From positions 1-64,000 of the forward strand of contig BSDZ01000110.1 in assembly GCA_030268105.1 (NCBI GenBank): a stretch of DNA of 64,000 bases, read 5' to 3'. Each line of letters opens with the position of its first letter. Within the stretch, counting starts at the first letter, position 1. This document shows positions 8,543 through 20,032 of the stretch, one piece after another. A program made the translations under genes and the position numbers. This DNA is from Volvox africanus. Lineage: Eukaryota; Chlorophyta; Chlorophyceae; Chlamydomonadales; Volvocaceae. The notes under the pieces were generated by a model. That model was given only the letters and a program-made list of their open reading frames with translations. It did not search any database and was not told the origin of the DNA.

Positions 8543-8658
8543 TCAATGTGTGCGCGTTTTGTGTTAAAATGAATCACCTCACATTGTTGCTCTCCAGCTG
8601 AATATTTTCCCGTCAGAACAGCAATCATCATGGTTCCGGCTGTGAAATGCATAACTGC
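8543..8658 (+). repeat. Satellite monomer 6, truncated at the captured segment
   Basis: First 116 bp of a monomer, with all shared blocks through ATAACTGC at 8658, and then an abrupt switch into the captured segment of unit 4. The missing last ~90 bp marks the left junction of the capture event. Confidence 0.72.
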
Positions 8659-11440
8659 ATATCCAAGCTCAATGCCGTTTTGTTAATGACGCCACCAGCA
8701 CAACCATCCATCATTGCCGCCACCGGGAGAGGGAGGGAGGTTGGTTGGGGAGCACCGCCACCACCACTGCCACCGCCTACGCCACAAGCACGACCATCAT
8801 CGCCGACATTGGGAAGGACGGAGAAAGGGAGCGCAAGCGGGAGGGAGGTTGGGCGGTAAGTATTTTGAATAGGTTGGGTCATAGACACGACGCGGATGTC
8901 TTGATACAATGTTACAATAAAGGACGTCATGGACTCGCAGGGACCAAATAGGACACCTCTCATAGCATTGAGCAAACCTACGGTTGCAAACCTAGGGAAT
9001 GTGAGCAACACTCATATATTTAAGAATGTCAGAGCAAGTAATACGGCCCATAATTTGTCGTATTGGGATCCCACGAATTCTCTGGTTGATTGGAACGTCC
9101 CTCTCCACTTTCCTGTCGACTTGTTGAGCTGGATAACGCTGTGGCGTTGACAGTGTTGTGGCTCCTGTTGCCCTGGCGGTTGTAGTTGCCATCTTGTCTG
9201 TTGCGTCTTATTTGGCCTGGAGGTTGTGGCATGCGTGGTGCGCGGCATTGTCGCGCAGTATGTCCATAATTTTCGCATAGTTGGCATTGCACTGTCCCGC
9301 CATAGCCATAACCTGATCTGTGTTCATGTTGGCTTACTCCGTTGCGGCCATCTCTTCCATAACTCCATGCATCGCCTTGATTGATGATTGGCATATTCCT
9401 GTATCCTCGATCAAACGTGTTGCCGCGATGGTTCCATCCGTCGTGGCTGTTGTTGGCAGCGCTCCATGTGCCTCCTCGACTTGTGCCGGCAAATGCGACC
9501 GACTTGTGCCGGCAAATGCGACCGAATACCTCCGTAGTCGCGTTCAATTGTGTCATGGTGATTGCGGCTAGTCTCGCTGTGATATTGTCCGGTGCTGCAA
9601 TTGTCTCTTTGGCTTGTTGCACTGAAAGCAACGGAATCACCCTCTGCATCGACTCATTTCTCAAAAGCCAATAGTTGAGCGCCCACGGTATCCAAATTGT
9701 ATTGGCCATTGACTGTCAGCGTGGTAACAATGACCGAGAATTTCTTCGGGAGTCCCACCAGTAGATTGTAGGTAACTTCCCGTTCGGTAACGGGGTGTCC
9801 CACTTCCACCAAGTCCGTATATAGATTGCGGACGCGAGCCACATATAAGATAAGGGCTTCATTTTGTGCCATTTTAAGGGCTGACAGTTCAGCAACAAGC
9901 TGAGATTTTCTTGCGTCACTGCTTGCCGCAAAAACAGCCGCGAGCCTCTCCCATGCTCCCTTGGCGTTGGGCGCTGCTCTGATAATTGCCAAGTGATGAT
10001 CTTGGACATTTTTGACAAGGATATTTCTGACCTTGTTTGACGCGGCGATGTCCTCGTCGGTCATTGGTTCGTCTCTCAGCCATCTATCCAGGTTGTTCTC
10101 TTGTATCATAGATTGGAATCTGAATGACCACGTAGCATAATTGCTCAGACCTAATGGGTCTGATAACCTATCCTTTCCCATTGTTGCGCGTTACAGTTCC
10201 CGATGTAGGCAGGCGATTATGGTCGTTGTTGACCAGAGGCGGCGGTCGCTGTGCTCCGTATTTTGTGGACCAGTATTCGCGTCACGAGTGATTCCTCAAT
10301 TCTCGCACCACGAGCAGTCGCTGATTCGGGCAATTGATTTAATTGCATTTCAGTACCTTATTGCGCTTTCTTCTGTTTAAACGAAATTAAAGCGCCCTAC
10401 ATAATAGCACCCTCCAACTGAAATATTTAAATTCCCGTCAGAGCAGCATTCATAATGCTTCCGGCTGTGAAAGGCATAACTGCTTGTGCATTTGCTTTTA
10501 TGCTTAAATCTTTATGAACATTTCGCCTGTGCCTTTCTTATTATATTGCCTTGCAGTTGCTGAACTTATTCTGGGCGCCATTATGTGTTTTACCGAAGTT
10601 TAATCACCCACATTTTTTCTTTGTAGCTAAATACTTTTATTCCCGTCATCATTTTGGTTCCGGCTGAGAGATGCATAACTGCATGTTGAAATTGCTTAAG
10701 CAATTTACCCTTTTGGCTCTTGAACGCTTAAAGCTTATTTTTGAACATTTTGCCATTATTTTGTGCTTTTCTTATAGCATGGCATAGCTGTTGCTGAACT
10801 GAATGTGGGCGCTTTCTTGACTATAAACGAGAACTTGAAACACCCCACGCTGGTGCTTCTCATTCAGACAGCAATCATTATGGTTCCGGCTATCAAATGT
10901 ATAACTGCTGGTGCATTTGCTATCACTTAAATCCTGTATGTTTCTGAACAATTTGCCACTATTGAACGTTTTTTACTTATTGCATTGCATTGTAGTACCA
11001 TATATTCACATTGAGATATATTCTTATATCAAAACGAAAGTGAATTAACAAATTGTTGCTCTCCAGCTAAAAGATAAAAATGTATTACTGCTTGTGCATT
11101 TCTTCAAGCTTCATTCCTTCATGAAAAATTTGTTTAAAATTTTATTTCATGAAAGAATAAGGAATGGATTTCTAATTGCATTGCATTGCAGGTGCAAAAC
11201 TAAATGTGAGCGCTTTTTGTGTTTAAATGAACTTGAATCACCCCACAAAATTTCACTTCAGCTGAAAATTTATATTCCCGTCAGAACAGCAGCAATCATC
11301 ATTTGTGTGCGAACAACTGCTTGAAATGGTTAACTGCTTGTTTGTTTGCTTTATTGAATTATTTGCATCTTTTTCATGTGCTTTTCTTAGTGCATTGCAT
11401 TGCAGTCAATGTGTGCGCGTTTTGTGTTAAAATGAATCAC
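8578..11440. repeat. Composite satellite unit 4 (2,863 bp, 1-bp deletion)
   Basis: Lacks one A of an AA pair at offset 950-951 (near 9528), just after the 23-bp duplication; otherwise like unit 3. Confidence 0.97.
9029..10181 (-). pseudogene. copia-type gag pseudogene, unit 4
   Basis: The 1-bp deletion near 9528 joins a non-gag reading frame (start at 9709) to the zinc-knuckle frame, making an open stretch of 226 codons (9709-9029). This does not repair gag, because the first sixty or so residues are out of frame relative to gag. TGA 9654-9656, duplication 9478-9523, knuckle 9245-9286. Confidence 0.87.
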
Positions 11441-14304
11441 CTCACATTGTTGCTCTCCAGCTGAATATTTTCCCGTCAGAACAGCAATCATCATGGTTCC
11501 GGCTGTGAAATGCATAACTGCATATCCAAGCTCAATGCCGTTTTGTTAATGACGCCACCAGCACAACCATCCATCATTGCCGCCACCGGGAGAGGGAGGG
11601 AGGTTGGTTGGGGAGCACCGCCACCACCACTGCCACCGCCTACGCCACAAGCACGACCATCATCGCCGACATTGGGAAGGACGGAGAAAGGGAGCGCAAG
11701 CGGGAGGGAGGTTGGGCGGTAAGTATTTTGAATAGGTTGGGTCATAGACACGACGCGGATGTCTTGATACAATGTTACAATAAAGGACGTCATGGACTCG
11801 CAGGGACCAAATAGGACACCTCTCATAGCATTGAGCAAACCTACGGTTGCAAACCTAGGGAATGTGAGCAACACTCATATATTTAAGAATGTCAGAGCAA
11901 GTAATACGGCCCATAATTTGTCGTATTGGGATCCCACGAATTCTCTGGTTGATTGGAACGTCCCTCTCCACTTTCCTGTCGACTTGTTGAGCTGGATAAC
12001 GCTGTGGCGTTGACAGTGTTGTGGCTCCTGTTGCCCTGGCGGTTGTAGTTGCCATCTTGTCTGTTGCGTCTTATTTGGCCTGGAGGTTGTGGCATGCGTG
12101 GTGCGCGGCATTGTCGCGCAGTATGTCCATAATTTTCGCATAGTTGGCATTGCACTGTCCCGCCATAGCCATAACCTGATCTGTGTTCATGTTGGCTTAC
12201 TCCGTTGCGGCCATCTCTTCCATAACTCCATGCATCGCCTTGATTGATGATTGGCATATTCCTGTATCCTCGATCAAACGTGTTGCCGCGATGGTTCCAT
12301 CCGTCGTGGCTGTTGTTGGCAGCGCTCCATGTGCCTCCTCGACTTGTGCCGGCAAATGCGACCGACTTGTGCCGGCAAATGCGACCGAATAACCTCCGTA
12401 GTCGCGTTCAATTGTGTCATGGTGATTGCGGCTAGTCTCGCTGTGATATTGTCCGGTGCTGCAATTGTCTCTTTGGCTTGTTGCACTGAAAGCAACGGAA
12501 TCACCCTCTGCATCGACTCATTTCTCAAAAGCCAATAGTTGAGCGCCCACGGTATCCAAATTGTATTGGCCATTGACTGTCAGCGTGGTAACAATGACCG
12601 AGAATTTCTTCGGGAGTCCCACCAGTAGATTGTAGGTAACTTCCCGTTCGGTAACGGGGTGTCCCACTTCCACCAAGTCCGTATATAGATTGCGGACGCG
12701 AGCCACATATAAGATAAGGGCTTCATTTTGTGCCATTTTAAGGGCTGACAGTTCAGCAACAAGCTGAGATTTTCTTGCGTCACTGCTTGCCGCAAAAACA
12801 GCCGCGAGCCTCTCCCATGCTCCCTTGGCGTTGGGCGCTGCTCTGATAATTGCCAAGTGATGATCTTGGACATTTTTGACAAGGATATTTCTGACCTTGT
12901 TTGACGCGGCGATGTCCTCGTCGGTCATTGGTTCGTCTCTCAGCCATCTATCCAGGTTGTTCTCTTGTATCATAGATTGGAATCTGAATGACCACGTAGC
13001 ATAATTGCTCAGACCTAATGGGTCTGATAACCTATCCTTTCCCATTGTTGCGCGTTACAGTTCCCGATGTAGGCAGGCGATTATGGTCGTTGTTGACCAG
13101 AGGCGGCGGTCGCTGTGCTCCGTATTTTGTGGACCAGTATTCGCGTCACGAGTGATTCCTCAATTCTCGCACCACGAGCAGTCGCTGATTCGGGCAATTG
13201 ATTTAATTGCATTTCAGTACCTTATTGCGCTTTCTTCTGTTTAAACGAAATTAAAGCGCCCTACATAATAGCACCCTCCAACTGAAATATTTAAATTCCC
13301 GTCAGAGCAGCATTCATAATGCTTCCGGCTGTGAAAGGCATAACTGCTTGTGCATTTGCTTTTATGCTTAAATCTTTATGAACATTTCGCCTGTGCCTTT
13401 CTTATTATATTGCCTTGCAGTTGCTGAACTTATTCTGGGCGCCATTATGTGTTTTACCGAAGTTTAATCACCCACATTTTTTCTTTGTAGCTAAATACTT
13501 TTATTCCCGTCATCATTTTGGTTCCGGCTGAGAGATGCATAACTGCATGTTGAAATTGCTTAAGCAATTTACCCTTTTGGCTCTTGAACGCTTAAAGCTT
13601 ATTTTTGAACATTTTGCCATTATTTTGTGCTTTTCTTATAGCATGGCATAGCTGTTGCTGAACTGAATGTGGGCGCTTTCTTGACTATAAACGAGAACTT
13701 GAAACACCCCACGCTGGTGCTTCTCATTCAGACAGCAATCATTATGGTTCCGGCTATCAAATGTATAACTGCTGGTGCATTTGCTATCACTTAAATCCTG
13801 TATGTTTCTGAACAATTTGCCACTATTGAACGTTTTTTACTTATTGCATTGCATTGTAGTACCATATATTCACATTGAGATATATTCTTATATCAAAACG
13901 AAAGTGAATTAACAAATTGTTGCTCTCCAGCTAAAAGATAAAAATGTATTACTGCTTGTGCATTTCTTCAAGCTTCATTCCTTCATGAAAAATTTGTTTA
14001 AAATTTTATTTCATGAAAGAATAAGGAATGGATTTCTAATTGCATTGCATTGCAGGTGCAAAACTAAATGTGAGCGCTTTTTGTGTTTAAATGAACTTGA
14101 ATCACCCCACAAAATTTCACTTCAGCTGAAAATTTATATTCCCGTCAGAACAGCAGCAATCATCATTTGTGTGCGAACAACTGCTTGAAATGGTTAACTG
14201 CTTGTTTGTTTGCTTTATTGAATTATTTGCATCTTTTTCATGTGCTTTTCTTAGTGCATTGCATTGCAGTCAATGTGTGCGCGTTTTGTGTTAAAATGAA
14301 TCAC
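11441..14304. repeat. Composite satellite unit 5
   Basis: 2,864 bp; no difference from unit 3 noticed. Confidence 0.97.
11892..13045 (-). pseudogene. copia-type gag pseudogene, unit 5
   Basis: N-terminal domain 13045-12518, TGA 12518-12520, 23-bp duplication 12341-12386, CCHC knuckle 12108-12149. Same lesions as the reference copy. Confidence 0.88.
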
Positions 14305-17168
14305 CTCACATTGTTGCTCTCCAGCTGAATATTTTCCCGTCAGAACAGCAATCATCATGGTTCCGGCTGTGAAATGCATAACTGCATATCCAAGCTCAAT
14401 GCCGTTTTGTTAATGACGCCACCAGCACAACCATCCATCATTGCCGCCACCGGGAGAGGGAGGGAGGTTGGTTGGGGAGCACCGCCACCACCACTGCCAC
14501 CGCCTACGCCACAAGCACGACCATCATCGCCGACATTGGGAAGGACGGAGAAAGGGAGCGCAAGCGGGAGGGAGGTTGGGCGGTAAGTATTTTGAATAGG
14601 TTGGGTCATAGACACGACGCGGATGTCTTGATACAATGTTACAATAAAGGACGTCATGGACTCGCAGGGACCAAATAGGACACCTCTCATAGCATTGAGC
14701 AAACCTACGGTTGCAAACCTAGGGAATGTGAGCAACACTCATATATTTAAGAATGTCAGAGCAAGTAATACGGCCCATAATTTGTCGTATTGGGATCCCA
14801 CGAATTCTCTGGTTGATTGGAACGTCCCTCTCCACTTTCCTGTCGACTTGTTGAGCTGGATAACGCTGTGGCGTTGACAGTGTTGTGGCTCCTGTTGCCC
14901 TGGCGGTTGTAGTTGCCATCTTGTCTGTTGCGTCTTATTTGGCCTGGAGGTTGTGGCATGCGTGGTGCGCGGCATTGTCGCGCAGTATGTCCATAATTTT
15001 CGCATAGTTGGCATTGCACTGTCCCGCCATAGCCATAACCTGATCTGTGTTCATGTTGGCTTACTCCGTTGCGGCCATCTCTTCCATAACTCCATGCATC
15101 GCCTTGATTGATGATTGGCATATTCCTGTATCCTCGATCAAACGTGTTGCCGCGATGGTTCCATCCGTCGTGGCTGTTGTTGGCAGCGCTCCATGTGCCT
15201 CCTCGACTTGTGCCGGCAAATGCGACCGACTTGTGCCGGCAAATGCGACCGAATAACCTCCGTAGTCGCGTTCAATTGTGTCATGGTGATTGCGGCTAGT
15301 CTCGCTGTGATATTGTCCGGTGCTGCAATTGTCTCTTTGGCTTGTTGCACTGAAAGCAACGGAATCACCCTCTGCATCGACTCATTTCTCAAAAGCCAAT
15401 AGTTGAGCGCCCACGGTATCCAAATTGTATTGGCCATTGACTGTCAGCGTGGTAACAATGACCGAGAATTTCTTCGGGAGTCCCACCAGTAGATTGTAGG
15501 TAACTTCCCGTTCGGTAACGGGGTGTCCCACTTCCACCAAGTCCGTATATAGATTGCGGACGCGAGCCACATATAAGATAAGGGCTTCATTTTGTGCCAT
15601 TTTAAGGGCTGACAGTTCAGCAACAAGCTGAGATTTTCTTGCGTCACTGCTTGCCGCAAAAACAGCCGCGAGCCTCTCCCATGCTCCCTTGGCGTTGGGC
15701 GCTGCTCTGATAATTGCCAAGTGATGATCTTGGACATTTTTGACAAGGATATTTCTGACCTTGTTTGACGCGGCGATGTCCTCGTCGGTCATTGGTTCGT
15801 CTCTCAGCCATCTATCCAGGTTGTTCTCTTGTATCATAGATTGGAATCTGAATGACCACGTAGCATAATTGCTCAGACCTAATGGGTCTGATAACCTATC
15901 CTTTCCCATTGTTGCGCGTTACAGTTCCCGATGTAGGCAGGCGATTATGGTCGTTGTTGACCAGAGGCGGCGGTCGCTGTGCTCCGTATTTTGTGGACCA
16001 GTATTCGCGTCACGAGTGATTCCTCAATTCTCGCACCACGAGCAGTCGCTGATTCGGGCAATTGATTTAATTGCATTTCAGTACCTTATTGCGCTTTCTT
16101 CTGTTTAAACGAAATTAAAGCGCCCTACATAATAGCACCCTCCAACTGAAATATTTAAATTCCCGTCAGAGCAGCATTCATAATGCTTCCGGCTGTGAAA
16201 GGCATAACTGCTTGTGCATTTGCTTTTATGCTTAAATCTTTATGAACATTTCGCCTGTGCCTTTCTTATTATATTGCCTTGCAGTTGCTGAACTTATTCT
16301 GGGCGCCATTATGTGTTTTACCGAAGTTTAATCACCCACATTTTTTCTTTGTAGCTAAATACTTTTATTCCCGTCATCATTTTGGTTCCGGCTGAGAGAT
16401 GCATAACTGCATGTTGAAATTGCTTAAGCAATTTACCCTTTTGGCTCTTGAACGCTTAAAGCTTATTTTTGAACATTTTGCCATTATTTTGTGCTTTTCT
16501 TATAGCATGGCATAGCTGTTGCTGAACTGAATGTGGGCGCTTTCTTGACTATAAACGAGAACTTGAAACACCCCACGCTGGTGCTTCTCATTCAGACAGC
16601 AATCATTATGGTTCCGGCTATCAAATGTATAACTGCTGGTGCATTTGCTATCACTTAAATCCTGTATGTTTCTGAACAATTTGCCACTATTGAACGTTTT
16701 TTACTTATTGCATTGCATTGTAGTACCATATATTCACATTGAGATATATTCTTATATCAAAACGAAAGTGAATTAACAAATTGTTGCTCTCCAGCTAAAA
16801 GATAAAAATGTATTACTGCTTGTGCATTTCTTCAAGCTTCATTCCTTCATGAAAAATTTGTTTAAAATTTTATTTCATGAAAGAATAAGGAATGGATTTC
16901 TAATTGCATTGCATTGCAGGTGCAAAACTAAATGTGAGCGCTTTTTGTGTTTAAATGAACTTGAATCACCCCACAAAATTTCACTTCAGCTGAAAATTTA
17001 TATTCCCGTCAGAACAGCAGCAATCATCATTTGTGTGCGAACAACTGCTTGAAATGGTTAACTGCTTGTTTGTTTGCTTTATTGAATTATTTGCATCTTT
17101 TTCATGTGCTTTTCTTAGTGCATTGCATTGCAGTCAATGTGTGCGCGTTTTGTGTTAAAATGAATCAC
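14305..17168. repeat. Composite satellite unit 6
   Basis: 2,864 bp; no difference from unit 3 noticed. Confidence 0.97.
14756..15909 (-). pseudogene. copia-type gag pseudogene, unit 6
   Basis: N-terminal domain 15909-15382, TGA 15382-15384, 23-bp duplication 15205-15250, CCHC knuckle 14972-15013. Confidence 0.88.
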
Positions 17169-20032
17169 CTCACATTGTTGCTCTCCAGCTGAATATTTTC
17201 CCGTCAGAACAGCAATCATCATGGTTCCGGCTGTGAAATGCATAACTGCATATCCAAGCTCAATGCCGTTTTGTTAATGACGCCACCAGCACAACCATCC
17301 ATCATTGCCGCCACCGGGAGAGGGAGGGAGGTTGGTTGGGGAGCACCGCCACCACCACTGCCACCGCCTACGCCACAAGCACGACCATCATCGCCGACAT
17401 TGGGAAGGACGGAGAAAGGGAGCGCAAGCGGGAGGGAGGTTGGGCGGTAAGTATTTTGAATAGGTTGGGTCATAGACACGACGCGGATGTCTTGATACAA
17501 TGTTACAATAAAGGACGTCATGGACTCGCAGGGACCAAATAGGACACCTCTCATAGCATTGAGCAAACCTACGGTTGCAAACCTAGGGAATGTGAGCAAC
17601 ACTCATATATTTAAGAATGTCAGAGCAAGTAATACGGCCCATAATTTGTCGTATTGGGATCCCACGAATTCTCTGGTTGATTGGAACGTCCCTCTCCACT
17701 TTCCTGTCGACTTGTTGAGCTGGATAACGCTGTGGCGTTGACAGTGTTGTGGCTCCTGTTGCCCTGGCGGTTGTAGTTGCCATCTTGTCTGTTGCGTCTT
17801 ATTTGGCCTGGAGGTTGTGGCATGCGTGGTGCGCGGCATTGTCGCGCAGTATGTCCATAATTTTCGCATAGTTGGCATTGCACTGTCCCGCCATAGCCAT
17901 AACCTGATCTGTGTTCATGTTGGCTTACTCCGTTGCGGCCATCTCTTCCATAACTCCATGCATCGCCTTGATTGATGATTGGCATATTCCTGTATCCTCG
18001 ATCAAACGTGTTGCCGCGATGGTTCCATCCGTCGTGGCTGTTGTTGGCAGCGCTCCATGTGCCTCCTCGACTTGTGCCGGCAAATGCGACCGACTTGTGC
18101 CGGCAAATGCGACCGAATAACCTCCGTAGTCGCGTTCAATTGTGTCATGGTGATTGCGGCTAGTCTCGCTGTGATATTGTCCGGTGCTGCAATTGTCTCT
18201 TTGGCTTGTTGCACTGAAAGCAACGGAATCACCCTCTGCATCGACTCATTTCTCAAAAGCCAATAGTTGAGCGCCCACGGTATCCAAATTGTATTGGCCA
18301 TTGACTGTCAGCGTGGTAACAATGACCGAGAATTTCTTCGGGAGTCCCACCAGTAGATTGTAGGTAACTTCCCGTTCGGTAACGGGGTGTCCCACTTCCA
18401 CCAAGTCCGTATATAGATTGCGGACGCGAGCCACATATAAGATAAGGGCTTCATTTTGTGCCATTTTAAGGGCTGACAGTTCAGCAACAAGCTGAGATTT
18501 TCTTGCGTCACTGCTTGCCGCAAAAACAGCCGCGAGCCTCTCCCATGCTCCCTTGGCGTTGGGCGCTGCTCTGATAATTGCCAAGTGATGATCTTGGACA
18601 TTTTTGACAAGGATATTTCTGACCTTGTTTGACGCGGCGATGTCCTCGTCGGTCATTGGTTCGTCTCTCAGCCATCTATCCAGGTTGTTCTCTTGTATCA
18701 TAGATTGGAATCTGAATGACCACGTAGCATAATTGCTCAGACCTAATGGGTCTGATAACCTATCCTTTCCCATTGTTGCGCGTTACAGTTCCCGATGTAG
18801 GCAGGCGATTATGGTCGTTGTTGACCAGAGGCGGCGGTCGCTGTGCTCCGTATTTTGTGGACCAGTATTCGCGTCACGAGTGATTCCTCAATTCTCGCAC
18901 CACGAGCAGTCGCTGATTCGGGCAATTGATTTAATTGCATTTCAGTACCTTATTGCGCTTTCTTCTGTTTAAACGAAATTAAAGCGCCCTACATAATAGC
19001 ACCCTCCAACTGAAATATTTAAATTCCCGTCAGAGCAGCATTCATAATGCTTCCGGCTGTGAAAGGCATAACTGCTTGTGCATTTGCTTTTATGCTTAAA
19101 TCTTTATGAACATTTCGCCTGTGCCTTTCTTATTATATTGCCTTGCAGTTGCTGAACTTATTCTGGGCGCCATTATGTGTTTTACCGAAGTTTAATCACC
19201 CACATTTTTTCTTTGTAGCTAAATACTTTTATTCCCGTCATCATTTTGGTTCCGGCTGAGAGATGCATAACTGCATGTTGAAATTGCTTAAGCAATTTAC
19301 CCTTTTGGCTCTTGAACGCTTAAAGCTTATTTTTGAACATTTTGCCATTATTTTGTGCTTTTCTTATAGCATGGCATAGCTGTTGCTGAACTGAATGTGG
19401 GCGCTTTCTTGACTATAAACGAGAACTTGAAACACCCCACGCTGGTGCTTCTCATTCAGACAGCAATCATTATGGTTCCGGCTATCAAATGTATAACTGC
19501 TGGTGCATTTGCTATCACTTAAATCCTGTATGTTTCTGAACAATTTGCCACTATTGAACGTTTTTTACTTATTGCATTGCATTGTAGTACCATATATTCA
19601 CATTGAGATATATTCTTATATCAAAACGAAAGTGAATTAACAAATTGTTGCTCTCCAGCTAAAAGATAAAAATGTATTACTGCTTGTGCATTTCTTCAAG
19701 CTTCATTCCTTCATGAAAAATTTGTTTAAAATTTTATTTCATGAAAGAATAAGGAATGGATTTCTAATTGCATTGCATTGCAGGTGCAAAACTAAATGTG
19801 AGCGCTTTTTGTGTTTAAATGAACTTGAATCACCCCACAAAATTTCACTTCAGCTGAAAATTTATATTCCCGTCAGAACAGCAGCAATCATCATTTGTGT
19901 GCGAACAACTGCTTGAAATGGTTAACTGCTTGTTTGTTTGCTTTATTGAATTATTTGCATCTTTTTCATGTGCTTTTCTTAGTGCATTGCATTGCAGTCA
20001 ATGTGTGCGCGTTTTGTGTTAAAATGAATCAC
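17169..20032. repeat. Composite satellite unit 7
   Basis: 2,864 bp; no difference from unit 3 noticed. Confidence 0.97.
17620..18773 (-). pseudogene. copia-type gag pseudogene, unit 7
   Basis: N-terminal domain 18773-18246, TGA 18246-18248, 23-bp duplication 18069-18114, CCHC knuckle 17836-17877. Confidence 0.88.

Larger units (their letters stand above)
5714..8577. repeat. Composite satellite unit 3 (reference unit)
   Basis: This is the first unit with the full consensus length of 2,864 bp, and I use it as reference for sub-features. Layout: 5714-5794 end of a truncated satellite monomer; about 5795-7475 captured gag-bearing segment; 7476-8577 satellite monomers continuing into unit 4. Confidence 0.97.

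Noticed and set aside
5714..8577. CENP-B box
   Set aside because: Scanned for TTCG-N4-A-N2-CGGG-like spacing; CG-containing candidates such as TTCGGGAGTC and TTCGGGCAAT do not fit.
9029..9709. 226-codon open frame in unit 4 (and 20484-21164 in unit 8) as a repaired gag
   Set aside because: The 1-bp deletion links a non-gag frame to the zinc-knuckle frame. The upstream part is not gag-like and the shared TGA and duplication remain, so gag is not restored.
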